Of a stretch of DNA of 64,000 nt, positions 1 to 8,225 are shown one piece after another. This DNA comes from Microlunatus endophyticus (GTDB lineage: Bacteria > Actinomycetota > Actinomycetes > Propionibacteriales > Propionibacteriaceae), in assembly GCF_014646195.1 (NCBI RefSeq), contig NZ_BMMZ01000006.1:62001-126000 (forward strand), given 5' to 3'. Made by a program: the position numbers and the translations under genes. A model generated the notes under the pieces. That model did not search any database, was not told where the DNA came from, and was given only the letters and a program-made list of their open reading frames with translations. Every line of letters begins with the position of its first letter. Position 1 is the stretch's first letter.

Positions 1-1160
1 GGTTCGCCGGCCGTCCGGACGCCGAGATCATGCAAGGTGACCGGCGCGAATCCGGCGATGTCGGAGATCGTCCGCGCTCCGATGGCCTGGCCGGAATCCT
101 TGTGTGCCTGGGTCCCGTACCCGATCTGGTGCAGTCTGATCGACGCATTCGCCTCACCCACGGGCAGCCGCATCAGGTGCGGCACGACCCTGCTGCCCAG
201 CGACGATGCCTCCGGCGAATCGGGATCCTCCAGAGCGCTCATCGGCACCAGGGCGGTCACCGATGAGGCCGGGCCGATGGTCTCGCCGCGGGTCATCAGC
301 CAGGATCTCAGCCCCCCGGTGATCATCGCCAGGACGACGTCGTTGATGGTGTGATCATGTTCGGTGCGGACCGCGCGAAGATCATCGAGGTCGGCCGAGA
401 TCACCGCCACCCGGCGCTGTTCGGAGACCATCCCGGCCAGCGGCGTACGGCCCGGTATCCGGGTGCCGCGCAGCGCGTCGGCGGCGAGATCGCTGAGTGC
501 GCCGCTGAAGCCGACCGCTTCGCTGACGGCGACGGCGACTCCAACGGCGTCGGTCAGCGCATGCTGGAAATTGGCCAGCGTCCGGGTCGGATCCCGCAGC
601 CCCTCGGTCACCGCTCCGGCGACCAGCTCGATCGCCGAGGGCTCGGGCAGCGGATGCCAGTTGTCCTGGGGATCCACCGGTTCGTCCGGGCTGTTGTCGA
701 GCAGGACCTGAATCAGGTCGACCGTGTCCAGCCCGTTCACCAGCGCCTGGTGGGTCTTGCCGACCAGCGCAAAGCCGTCGTCCTCGAGACCCTCGACGAA
801 ATACAGCTCCCACAGCGGACGGGTGCGATCGATCCGCCGGGAGAGCACCCGGCCGGCGAATTCCCGCAGCTGCTGCCGGTTGCCCGGTCTCGGCAGCGCG
901 GAGCGCCGGACGTGGAAGGTGAGATCGAAGTCGTTGTCGTCGACCCAGACCGGGTCGGCGAGCCGGCCAGGGACGCCGAGGATGCGCTGTCGGTAGCGCG
1001 GCACGTACCGGATCCGGTCCCGGATCAGTCCGATCAGCCGCTCGTAGTCGAAGCCGTCCGGTCCGGGGGCGAAGATGTCGACGGTCCCCACCGTCGCCGG
1101 CGTCCGGGCGGTGTCGAGCGCGAGCGTCGTCTGCTCCAACGCCGTCAATCGGTCCGGCAT
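1..1160 (-). CDS. WS/DGAT-family O-acyltransferase (partial, C-terminus off the window)
   Basis: The reading frame runs off the left edge; about 386 codons are visible. The start is the ATG at 1160, preceded by GGAGGGCGG. Family members transfer acyl groups from acyl-CoA to diacylglycerol or long-chain alcohols for storage lipid. Visible landmarks are PLWELY (residues 115-120) and NDVVLA (273-278), both typical of wax ester synthase/diacylglycerol acyltransferases. The catalytic HHxxxDG motif is altered to HQALVNG (137-143): the second His is Gln and the Asp is Asn. The family assignment is firm from the flanking motifs, but the activity is uncertain. It is transcribed divergently from the kinase-like gene at 1398. 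Confidence 0.85.
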   Translation of the reverse strand, partial: MPDRLTALEQTTLALDTARTPATVGTVDIFAPGPDGFDYERLIGLIRDRIRYVPRYRQRILGVPGRLADPVWVDDNDFDLTFHVRRSALPRPGNRQQLREFAGRVLSRRIDRTRPLWELYFVEGLEDDGFALVGKTHQALVNGLDTVDLIQVLLDNSPDEPVDPQDNWHPLPEPSAIELVAGAVTEGLRDPTRTLANFQHALTDAVGVAVAVSEAVGFSGALSDLAADALRGTRIPGRTPLAGMVSEQRRVAVISADLDDLRAVRTEHDHTINDVVLAMITGGLRSWLMTRGETIGPASSVTALVPMSALEDPDSPEASSLGSRVVPHLMRLPVGEANASIRLHQIGYGTQAHKDSGQAIGARTISDIAGFAPVTLHDLGVRTAGE

Positions 1161-1354
1161 CCGCCCTCCGCTCCGTCCGACCCGGTTCCGACTCCGGATC
1201 TGCACATCCCGGATCAGGTTACCCAGCGGCCCGCACGAGGGTGCCCGTCGGTGGTTCCAGCCTCTCCTCAATGAATAGCCCGCCGGGTTCACGACACGCC
1301 AGCCCCCTGTCGCAGGGCGAGAGATGCCGTCGTCGTCGCGCCTCCGGGCGCCTG

Positions 1355-1369
1355 ATCTTGGTATCAAGG
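1355..1369. promoter_or_regulatory. Imperfect ATCTTG-N-TATCAAG palindrome, candidate operator
   Basis: In the 237-bp gap between two divergent genes the sequence ATCTTGGTATCAAGG lies 28 bp before the GTG of the kinase-like gene. It differs at two positions from the central 15 bases of the perfect palindrome upstream of tam (37044-37061). It may be a second, weaker site for the same regulator. The rest of the gap (1161-1397) shows nothing else I can name. Confidence 0.3.
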
Positions 1370-1397
1370 AAGCCCACGACCCAGGAGGAGATCCAAC

Positions 1398-1949
1398 GTG
1401 TCCGGTCAGGAAGCTGCTCTGGAGCCGAAGCTGATCATCGTCAGCGGTCAGGCCGGCTCGGGCAAAACCACGCTGACCCATCGGCTGGCCGCCCGGATCG
1501 GCTGCCCGGCCATCTGCCGGGACGAGATCAAGGAAGGTCTGGTGCTGTCCCACGGTCCCGGATTCTTGGCGGGCGTCTCTGACCCGCTGACCATGCGCGC
1601 CTTTCCGATCTTCTTCGAGACCCTGGGGCTGCTGCTGCGAGGCGGGGTGACGATCATCGGCGATGCCGCATTCCAGCACCCACTGTGGTCCCGAGGACTG
1701 CAGCCGCTGCTCGGACTGGCCGACCTCAGGGTGATCCGCTGCCGCGCCGAGGACGAGGTGATGTTGCGGCGCCGCCGGGAGCGGATGGCTTCAGTGCCGA
1801 CTCGGGCCGCCCACGCGGATGCGGGCACCCTGGAGACCGTCGCCGCGGACTGGGAGGCGATCCACCTGGAAGTCCCGACGCTGGACGTGGACACCACCGA
1901 CGGCTACCGGCCGACAATCGAGGAGATCGCAGCCTTCGCGACGACATGA
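1398..1949 (+). CDS. P-loop AAA-type ATPase / small-molecule kinase-like protein
   Basis: A 183-residue protein with a Walker A loop, GQAGSGKTT, at residues 17-25 after a short strand (KLIIVS). The layout resembles the zeta-toxin/chloramphenicol phosphotransferase/shikimate kinase-like group: an early P-loop, a CRDEIKEG segment suited to substrate binding, and an Arg-rich lid region (RRRRERM) near residue 120. The start is GTG at 1398, set by GGAGGAG 8 nt upstream. No antitoxin-like gene accompanies it, so a toxin role is not supported. Its substrate is unknown; it could phosphorylate a nucleotide, an antibiotic or a metabolite. Confidence 0.7.
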   Translation: MSGQEAALEPKLIIVSGQAGSGKTTLTHRLAARIGCPAICRDEIKEGLVLSHGPGFLAGVSDPLTMRAFPIFFETLGLLLRGGVTIIGDAAFQHPLWSRGLQPLLGLADLRVIRCRAEDEVMLRRRRERMASVPTRAAHADAGTLETVAADWEAIHLEVPTLDVDTTDGYRPTIEEIAAFATT

Positions 1950-2008
1950 GACACGGCCTCGAACACGGCATGAAATCGAACACGGCGTGAAATCGAGTGC
2001 GCATGATC

Positions 2009-2812
2009 ATGGAATCTGAAACGGTGAGCACCGTGAGCGAGCACACCGCAGTCAATCGTGCCTTCTGGGACGAGGTGGCGCCGCATCACGCGGCGTCGGC
2101 GTTCTACGCGACCGAAAGTTTCGTCGACGACCCGGACAGCCTCGGCGCGATCGAGAAGGCCGAGCTCGGTCCGGTGGCCGGGCTGGAGATCTGCCATCTG
2201 CAGTGCCACATCGGACTGGACACCCTGTCGCTGGCCCGGAGCGGCGCGACCGTGACCGGCGTCGACTTCTCCACCGAGTCGCTGCGGATAGCCCGCCGGC
2301 TGTCGACCCGAACGACGATCAACGCCACGTTCGTCGAGTCCGACGTACTGGACGCGGCCGCTACCTTGGGCCGCAGGTACGACCTGGTATTCACGTCCCG
2401 CGGGGTGCTGATGTGGCTCGGTGATCTCGACCGCTGGGCGCGCAACTGCGTCGACCTGATCCGTCCCGGCGGCAGGTTCTACCTGCTGGACATCCATCCG
2501 CTGGCAATGGCACTGGAGCCCTTCCCCGGCGGATACCGCCTGGCGTCGACGTACTTCGGCGGCGGTGAACCGAGCGTCACGTCGGAGGACAGGTCGTACG
2601 CGGTGCGGGACGTCGGCCTGACGAACCAGGAGACACACGAATGGATCCACCCGGTCGGTGCAGTGGTGACCGCGCTGGCGAAGGCAGGTCTGGTGATCGA
2701 CTTCCTGCGCGAGCATCCCGGCGACGACCACACCCCGACGACACTGTCGTCCGACTCGCACGATCACCTGTTGCCGGCCCTGTTCTCGGTCGGTGGCCAT
2801 CTATCGCAATGA
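2009..2812 (+). CDS. Class I SAM-dependent methyltransferase
   Basis: About 267 residues. Motif I appears as LQCHIGLDTLSLA followed by TGVDFS (the acidic residue that binds SAM ribose), and the post-motif segment RPGGRFYLLDIHP is the usual strand 5 region. This LQCHxGLDT variant is typical of uncharacterised actinobacterial methyltransferases, so the substrate cannot be named. I chose the ATG at 2009; ATG 2003 and GTG codons at 1997, 2024 and 2033 are in frame, and homologue-like sequence (SEHTAVNRAFWDE) begins at 2033. No clear Shine-Dalgarno site marks the start. The 47-bp gap before it contains a short direct repeat, AACACGGC(A/G)TGAAATCGA. Confidence 0.8.
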   Translation: MESETVSTVSEHTAVNRAFWDEVAPHHAASAFYATESFVDDPDSLGAIEKAELGPVAGLEICHLQCHIGLDTLSLARSGATVTGVDFSTESLRIARRLSTRTTINATFVESDVLDAAATLGRRYDLVFTSRGVLMWLGDLDRWARNCVDLIRPGGRFYLLDIHPLAMALEPFPGGYRLASTYFGGGEPSVTSEDRSYAVRDVGLTNQETHEWIHPVGAVVTALAKAGLVIDFLREHPGDDHTPTTLSSDSHDHLLPALFSVGGHLSQ

Positions 2813-2822
2813 CCACAGGGTG

Positions 2823-3833
2823 CTATTGGTCCTTGGGTGCGGAGTGCGCGGACGCGTTCTGACCCTCGTGGTCGAACGACACGTCGACATGCTCGAATCC
2901 CTTGTTCCGCTGGGCCTTGGCCGCATCGGAGTAGGCCCGGCGGTCACCGCGGGTCAGGTCGACGTTGTCGGTGAACGGAGTGAGCAACGCGCGGGGATAG
3001 AGCTGCTTGGTGCGCACGACGTTGATCTCGACCGAGAACACCAGCGCCATCGCCGCCAGGTACAGCCAGGCGATCAGGCCGAGCACGAACGCGAAGGTGC
3101 CGTTGACGATGGTCGCCCGTTGGACCACATGGCTGATGTAGGCCGTGCCGAAGGTCTGCAGCAATTGCCAGAGCACCGCGGCAGTCACAGCTCCCGGCAG
3201 CATCTCGCCGAGCGTGAGTCGGCGGGCCGTGGAGATCCGGAAGACCACCAGGAAGATCAGGACGTTGAGCACGATCGATCCGGCCAGGGCCAGCGCGGTG
3301 GACAACACTCCCAGATCCGGCCCGATGGCCCCGACGCTGGTGGTCAATGCCGACAAGATGGTCACCCCGACGACCCCCAGGCCGGCGGTCCCGACCAGAG
3401 CGAGACTCCGCAGCCGGGACCTGATCGGATCGGGACGGCGGTTGCGCGGAACCGCCCAGGCGACATTCATCACGTTCTGCGCCGCCTGGGCCGCCCCCAG
3501 GCTGCCGTACAACGCCCCCACCAGACCGACCACCAACGCCACCGGGCTGCCGCGGAGACCGGCCGAACTTCTGATCTGGGTGCCGATCCCCGGGAATTGA
3601 CTGAGGGCCGAATGCAGGATCCGCTGCTGCAGTCCAGGATCGGCCTGCAGCACGAATCCGAGCACCGAACTCAGCACCAGCAGCAGCGGGACCAGCGACA
3701 CCAGGCCGTAGTAGGCGACCAACGCGGCCAGATAGCTGCCTTGATCATCGATGTACTTGTAGACCACCGCGATCGGCAGGCCCGTCCAGCGGTGCTCCCG
3801 TTGGAAACGATCAACGTGCGCGCTCGCTGACAT
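2823..3833 (-). CDS. YihY/virulence factor BrkB family membrane protein
   Basis: A 336-residue integral membrane protein with about six hydrophobic helices and the family pattern near the N-terminus (DDQGSYLAALVAYYGLVSLVPLLL, of which YYGLVSLVPL is the most conserved part). A conserved LGEMLPGAVTAAVLWQLLQ segment follows at mid-length, and the C-terminal tail is charged. Function is not established for the family; it was historically misnamed RNase BN. I chose ATG 3833, preceded by GGAGAGCGGG. A TTG at 3857 is in frame. It is convergent with the methyltransferase, only 10 bp away. Confidence 0.85.
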   Translation of the reverse strand: MSASAHVDRFQREHRWTGLPIAVVYKYIDDQGSYLAALVAYYGLVSLVPLLLVLSSVLGFVLQADPGLQQRILHSALSQFPGIGTQIRSSAGLRGSPVALVVGLVGALYGSLGAAQAAQNVMNVAWAVPRNRRPDPIRSRLRSLALVGTAGLGVVGVTILSALTTSVGAIGPDLGVLSTALALAGSIVLNVLIFLVVFRISTARRLTLGEMLPGAVTAAVLWQLLQTFGTAYISHVVQRATIVNGTFAFVLGLIAWLYLAAMALVFSVEINVVRTKQLYPRALLTPFTDNVDLTRGDRRAYSDAAKAQRNKGFEHVDVSFDHEGQNASAHSAPKDQ

Positions 3834-3987
3834 CCCGCTCTCCGTCCGCCGGGCCAACCCGATTCGATCCGCGAGCGGTCAACTGGACCGTCGCGGGTCC
3901 GTACGCCCTTTACCCAGTCGATCCCGGCAGGGGTCTGGGATATGACCAGAATCCGATACGACACGCAGAACAGCTACATCTGGGTAG

Positions 3988-4015
3988 TTACATCCCTGTC
4001 ATTCCCATATATAGT
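3988..4015 (+). promoter_or_regulatory. Candidate promoter of the nrdAB transcript
   Basis: TTACAT (3988-3993) and TATAGT (4010-4015) are spaced 16 bp apart and lie just upstream of the cobalamin riboswitch, which is where the nrd promoter should be. Read on the other strand, TCACTATATATGG overlaps the -10 and matches one half of the NrdR-box consensus. The second half is poor. The remaining gap back to 3834 shows no gene. Confidence 0.45.
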
Positions 4016-4023
4016 GATTCGTG

Positions 4024-4242
4024 CAACTGGTTCTGTCGGCCACCCAGGTCGGCGGAGGCAACAGGGAACCCGGTGCGAGACCGGGACTGCCCCGCAGCGG
4101 TAATCGAGAACGACCGTCGTCACAACCACTGGACGCACCCAGCGTCCGGGAAGGGACGGCCAGTAGGTGATCGGCGTGCTCCTCGCCAGGGAGCCGCCAC
4201 CCGATCGTGCTCGTGAGTCCGAAGACCTGCCAGTTCGCCGAC
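4024..4242 (+). promoter_or_regulatory. Cobalamin (AdoCbl) riboswitch upstream of nrdAB
   Basis: The conserved core is present in order: GGCAACAGGGAACCCGGTG, then CCGGGACTGCCCCGCAGCGG, and the 3' element GAGTCCGAAGACCTGCC at 4214-4231. The ends can pair, with AACTGG at 4025-4030 against CCAGTT at 4230-4235 (GTCGGC 4035-4040 with GCCGAC 4237-4242 is an alternative). This is the B12-box architecture. In actinobacteria such switches shut off cobalamin-independent isozymes when B12 is plentiful. A 183-nt segment lies between the aptamer and the nrdA start. It contains GACGAC/GTCGTC and GGTCG/CGACC pairing elements but no clear U-tract terminator. Confidence 0.95.
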
Positions 4243-4425
4243 GCCCCGGACGACCTCTGCTCCAGAGGAACCGGTCGGTGTTTGGTGGTCCGCGGCCGCG
4301 AGGGACGGCCAGGGGCCGGATCGGTGACGACACGAGATCGCTGTCGGTCGCCCGACCCGTCGTCCTTGACTCTCCCCCGCCCTGCGGATGCCCGACCAGG
4401 TCATGCATTCACGAGGGATGGACAG

Positions 4426-7074
4426 ATGACGATCAACACCAGCTCCAGCAACACCAGCACAACCGACATCACCGTCGTCAAGCGCGACGGCAGCATCGAG
4501 CCGTACGACGGCTACGAGATCGCACGATCGATCGAGGAGGCCGCCTGCGGCCTGGACGACTCGGTCACCCGCGCCACCCAGATCCAGTCCGATCTGGAGA
4601 TCACGCTCTTCGACAAGATCACCACCACCCAACTCGACGAGGCCGTCATCCAAGTCGCGCTGGGCAACGTCAAGGACGATCCCGCCTTCGACCAGATCGC
4701 CGCGCACCTGTTGATCAAGACGCTCTACAAGGCGGTGCTCGGCGACGGGGTCCACCGGACCACCGTCCGCGATCGGCATCGCGAGCGCTTCGCCGGTTAC
4801 CTGCGGGCCGGGGTCGACGCCGGACTGCTGGACCACCGACTGGTCGAGCTCTTCGATCTTGATCGGCTGGCTTCGGCACTCGACCCGGATCGTGATGACC
4901 TGCTGCACTACATCGGGGCGCAGACGATGCGCACCCGATACATGATCACCGACCATGAGCGCCGCCCGCTCGAGGTGCCGCAGTTCTTCTGGATGCGAGT
5001 CGCGATGGGCCTGACGCTCAACGAGACCGATCCGACACCGGTCGCGATCTCCTTGTACGACAAGATGTCCCGGCTGGAGTACCTCGCCGCCGGATCGACG
5101 CTGGTCAACGCCGGCACCGCCTATTCCCAGCTGTCCAACTGCTTCGTGATGCAGGCCGAGGACGACATCGACCACATCGCCAAGTCCATCCGTGACGTCA
5201 TGTGGATCACCAAGGGCACGGGCGGCATCGGCTTCTCGGTCAGCAAACTGCGCAGCGAGGGCTCGCCGATCCGGTCCAACAACACCACCTCGACCGGTCC
5301 GATACCTTTCATGCACACCATCGATTCGACGCTGCGGGCGGTGTCCCGCGGCGGCAAGAAGTTCGGCGCCCTGTGCTTCTACCTGGAGAACTGGCACCTC
5401 GACTTTCCGCAGTTCCTCGACCTGCGGCAGAACTCCGGCGATCCCTATCGCCGTACTCGGACCGCAAACACCGCGGTCTGGATCTCCGACGAATTCATGA
5501 AGCGGGTCGAGAACGACCAGGACTGGTATCTCTTCGACCCACTCGAGGTCGGCGATCTCGTCGAACTCCACGGCGCCGACTTCTCCCGCCGCTATGCCGA
5601 ATACGTCGACATGGCCGAGTGTGGCGAGATCAAGCGCTTCACCAGGATCAGGGCGCGTGAGCAGTGGCGGTCGATCCTGATCTCCCTACAGACCACCTCG
5701 CATCCGTGGCTGACCTGGAAGGACACGATCAACACCCGGGCCCTGAACAACAACACCGGCGCCATCCACCTGTCCAACCTGTGCACCGAGATCTGCCTGC
5801 CGCAGGACCGGGACAACATCAGCGTCTGCAACCTGGCCTCGGTCAACCTGTCCAAGCATCTGGTCTGGGCGAAGCAACAGGCCCAGGTCGACTGGAAGCG
5901 GCTTGCCGAGTCGACCCGGCTCGCCGTCCGGCAACTGGACAACTTGATCGACATCACGATCTCCTCGGTGCCGGAATCCGAACGCTCCAACGAGCTGAAC
6001 CGGGCGGTCGGCCTGGGACTCATGGGTTTCACCGACGTGATCGAGCGTCTGGGGATCAGCTATGAGAGCGAGGAGGCGTACGACCTCATCGACAAGCTGA
6101 CCGAATTCGTCAGCTGGCATGCGATCGACGCCAGTGCCGATCTTGCTCGCGAGCGTGGTGCGTATGCCAACTTCGCCGGCTCCCGCTGGTCGCAGGGACT
6201 GGTCCCGGTGGACACTCTGGACGAGCTGCAGGCCGATCGCGACACCCCGGTCGAGGTCGACCGAACTACCCGCCTGGACTGGGATTCGTTGCGTACCAAG
6301 GTGAAGGGCGGGATACGGAACGCCACCCTGATGGCGATCGCACCGACCGCCTCGATCGGCCTGGTCGCCGGTACGACGCCCGGGCTCGACCCCCAATTCA
6401 GCCAGCTCTTCAGCCGGGCCACCTCGGCCGGCAAGTTCCTGGAGGTCAACCGGAACCTCGTTCGTGATCTTGTCGAACGCGGTCTCTGGGACGATGTCAA
6501 GGACGATCTGCTGCGCGCCCAGGGTGATCTGTCCAAGATCAGCGGCGTGCCGAGGGACTTGAAGGAGATCTACCGGACCAGCTTCCAACTGTCCCCGTAC
6601 GCCTACCTCAACGTCGCAGCCCGGGCACAGAAGTGGATCGACCAGGCGATCAGCCGCAACATCTACCTGGCCAGCCGCGATGTCGGCGAGATGGTCGATC
6701 TCTACAGCACCGCGTGGAGGATGGGCGTCAAGACCACCTACTACCTGCACATGATGCCCCGGCACACCGCGGAGCAGAGCACGGTCAAGATCAACAAGGC
6801 CGAGCAGCTGCGCACCGGCGACGCCGAGAGCGAACGCTCCGGGGGCCGCCGCGGTTTCGGTGGCTTCGCACGGCCCGCCTCGCCCTCATCGCCGGCGACC
6901 GAGGACCGGGCGCCGCATGCAGCACTGCAGGCCGAGAACCGCACCCAGCTCCCGGTCATCGAGGCCGACGCGCCGCGGGTCACCGAGCACGAGGGCTACG
7001 ACTCCGAGGAGGTCGACGGCGCTTACTGCCCCATCGACCCGCAGGAGCGCCTGCAGTGCGAGTCCTGCCAGTAA
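4426..7074 (+). CDS. nrdA: Ribonucleoside-diphosphate reductase, large (alpha) subunit
   Basis: 882 residues, the catalytic subunit that reduces ribonucleotides to deoxyribonucleotides. An ATP-cone begins at ITVVKRDGS (residues 15-23), the allosteric activity domain. The active-site cysteines are C239 (SNCFVMQ), the thiyl-radical C453 in the NLCTE motif (N451, E455) and C468 (VCNLASVN). The radical-relay tyrosines Y772-Y773 lie in TTYYLHMMPRHTAEQS. A C-terminal CESCQ supplies the redox-shuttle thiols. I chose ATG 4426 because GAGGG lies 8 nt upstream and the riboswitch ends before it. It is co-transcribed with nrdB 136 bp downstream and controlled by the B12 riboswitch. Confidence 0.96.
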   Translation: MTINTSSSNTSTTDITVVKRDGSIEPYDGYEIARSIEEAACGLDDSVTRATQIQSDLEITLFDKITTTQLDEAVIQVALGNVKDDPAFDQIAAHLLIKTLYKAVLGDGVHRTTVRDRHRERFAGYLRAGVDAGLLDHRLVELFDLDRLASALDPDRDDLLHYIGAQTMRTRYMITDHERRPLEVPQFFWMRVAMGLTLNETDPTPVAISLYDKMSRLEYLAAGSTLVNAGTAYSQLSNCFVMQAEDDIDHIAKSIRDVMWITKGTGGIGFSVSKLRSEGSPIRSNNTTSTGPIPFMHTIDSTLRAVSRGGKKFGALCFYLENWHLDFPQFLDLRQNSGDPYRRTRTANTAVWISDEFMKRVENDQDWYLFDPLEVGDLVELHGADFSRRYAEYVDMAECGEIKRFTRIRAREQWRSILISLQTTSHPWLTWKDTINTRALNNNTGAIHLSNLCTEICLPQDRDNISVCNLASVNLSKHLVWAKQQAQVDWKRLAESTRLAVRQLDNLIDITISSVPESERSNELNRAVGLGLMGFTDVIERLGISYESEEAYDLIDKLTEFVSWHAIDASADLARERGAYANFAGSRWSQGLVPVDTLDELQADRDTPVEVDRTTRLDWDSLRTKVKGGIRNATLMAIAPTASIGLVAGTTPGLDPQFSQLFSRATSAGKFLEVNRNLVRDLVERGLWDDVKDDLLRAQGDLSKISGVPRDLKEIYRTSFQLSPYAYLNVAARAQKWIDQAISRNIYLASRDVGEMVDLYSTAWRMGVKTTYYLHMMPRHTAEQSTVKINKAEQLRTGDAESERSGGRRGFGGFARPASPSSPATEDRAPHAALQAENRTQLPVIEADAPRVTEHEGYDSEEVDGAYCPIDPQERLQCESCQ

Positions 7075-7088
7075 CTCCCCACCCAGGC

Positions 7089-7198
7089 CGAGGGGTCACA
7101 TACTCCTCAATAATCGCGGCGTGTCGTCGTGCCGCTGATCCCGAGCCGAGAAGCCGTCGACGACACACCGCACAGATGAGGGATTTTGTGACCCCTCG
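7089..7198. repeat. Head-to-head pair of a 37-bp repeat between nrdA and nrdB
   Basis: The left copy (7089-7125, read on the minus strand) and right copy (7162-7198, plus strand) form a long imperfect inverted repeat ending in perfect 11-bp arms, CGAGGGGTCAC and GTGACCCCTCG. The right arm ends two bases before the AGAGGA Shine-Dalgarno of nrdB. A third copy at 62716-62752 matches the right arm at 31 of 37 positions. The pair plus singleton arrangement resembles REP/BIME elements, but I recognise no named family. In the nrd mRNA it would fold into a large hairpin close to the nrdB start. Confidence 0.8.
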
Positions 7199-7210
7199 CG
7201 AGAGGACGAC

Positions 7211-8203
7211 ATGACTGATACGCAAGGAATTCTGGGCACCGGGATCAGTGAGGGCCTGCTGCTCAAGCCGGTCAAGTACCAATGGGCGTACGAGCTCTAC
7301 AACCAGGCGGTGGCCAACACCTGGTTCCCGCACGAGATCCAGCTCGGCGAGGATCTGGGCGATTTCAACCGGATGACCGATGAAGAACGCCACGCGCTCA
7401 CCCATCTGATGAGCTACTTCAACCCGAACGAGCTCCTGGTCAACAAGTCGCTCGCGTTCGGTGTCTACCCCTATCTGAACGCCGCCGAGTGCCATCTCTA
7501 CCTGGCCAAGCAGATGTGGGAGGAGGCCAACCACTGTATGGCCTTCGAATACGTCCTGGAGACCTTCCCCATCGACCGAGCGGCGGCCTACGAATCGCAT
7601 GTGAACGTGGCCTCCATGGCGGCCAAGGAGGCCTTCGAGGTCAAGTACATCAAGCGGATGGCCGAGGAGTCGTTGGACATCTCCACGACCGAAGGCAAGC
7701 GGGACTTCGTCCGCAACCTGGTGGCCTACAACGTCATCCTGGAAGGGATCTGGTTCTACTCCGGCTTCATGGTGGCGCTGAGCTTCCGACAGCGGAACCT
7801 GCTGCGCAACTTCGGCTCCTTGATCGACTGGATCGTCCGGGACGAAAGCCTGCACCTGAAATTCGGGATCAACCTGATCCTGACCGTACTGGACGAGAAC
7901 GAGGATCTGCAGACCCCCGAATTCGCCGACGAGATCCGGGAGATGATCTTGGGCGCGGTCGAGATGGAGACCACCTACAACCGTGATCTGTTGCCGCGCG
8001 GCATTCTCGGGATGAATGCCGACTACGTCAATCAGTACGTGAGATACATGGCCGATCGCCGGCTCGAGGAGCTCGGCTTCGAGCCTGCCTACGGGGTGGC
8101 CAACCCGGCCAAGTGGATGGCCGCCGCCAACGACACCCTGCAGTTGGTCAACTTCTTCGAGTCGACCAACACCTCTTACGAGGTCGACGCCCGCGCCCAC
8201 TGA
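7211..8203 (+). CDS. nrdB: Ribonucleotide reductase small (beta) subunit, class Ic-like (Mn/Fe)
   Basis: 330 residues, the ferritin-like subunit that generates the oxidant for NrdA. The metal ligands are E74, E105, H108, E178, E212 and H215. The position of the radical tyrosine, seven residues after E105, is F112 (EEANHCMAFEY), and the first ligand is Glu rather than Asp. The ligand spacing (31, 3, 70, 34, 3) equals that of the Chlamydia trachomatis class Ic protein (E89, E120, H123, E193, E227, H230, with F127). This indicates a Mn(IV)/Fe(III) cofactor instead of a tyrosyl radical. The start is ATG 7211 after AGAGGA. It is in the riboswitch-controlled operon with nrdA. Confidence 0.95.
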   Translation: MTDTQGILGTGISEGLLLKPVKYQWAYELYNQAVANTWFPHEIQLGEDLGDFNRMTDEERHALTHLMSYFNPNELLVNKSLAFGVYPYLNAAECHLYLAKQMWEEANHCMAFEYVLETFPIDRAAAYESHVNVASMAAKEAFEVKYIKRMAEESLDISTTEGKRDFVRNLVAYNVILEGIWFYSGFMVALSFRQRNLLRNFGSLIDWIVRDESLHLKFGINLILTVLDENEDLQTPEFADEIREMILGAVEMETTYNRDLLPRGILGMNADYVNQYVRYMADRRLEELGFEPAYGVANPAKWMAAANDTLQLVNFFESTNTSYEVDARAH

Positions 8204-8225
8204 TCCTTGGTTGCTCGGGGATCGT

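Noticed and set aside
351..1274. A 307-codon plus-strand open frame
   Set aside because: It is antisense to the WS/DGAT gene, whose protein shows family motifs. The plus-strand translation is Arg/Gly/Asp-rich with no recognisable domain, as expected from high-GC shadow frames.
1398..1949. Zeta-toxin of a toxin-antitoxin pair
   Set aside because: The P-loop and fold fit loosely, but no antitoxin-sized gene is adjacent and toxin-specific residues cannot be assigned.
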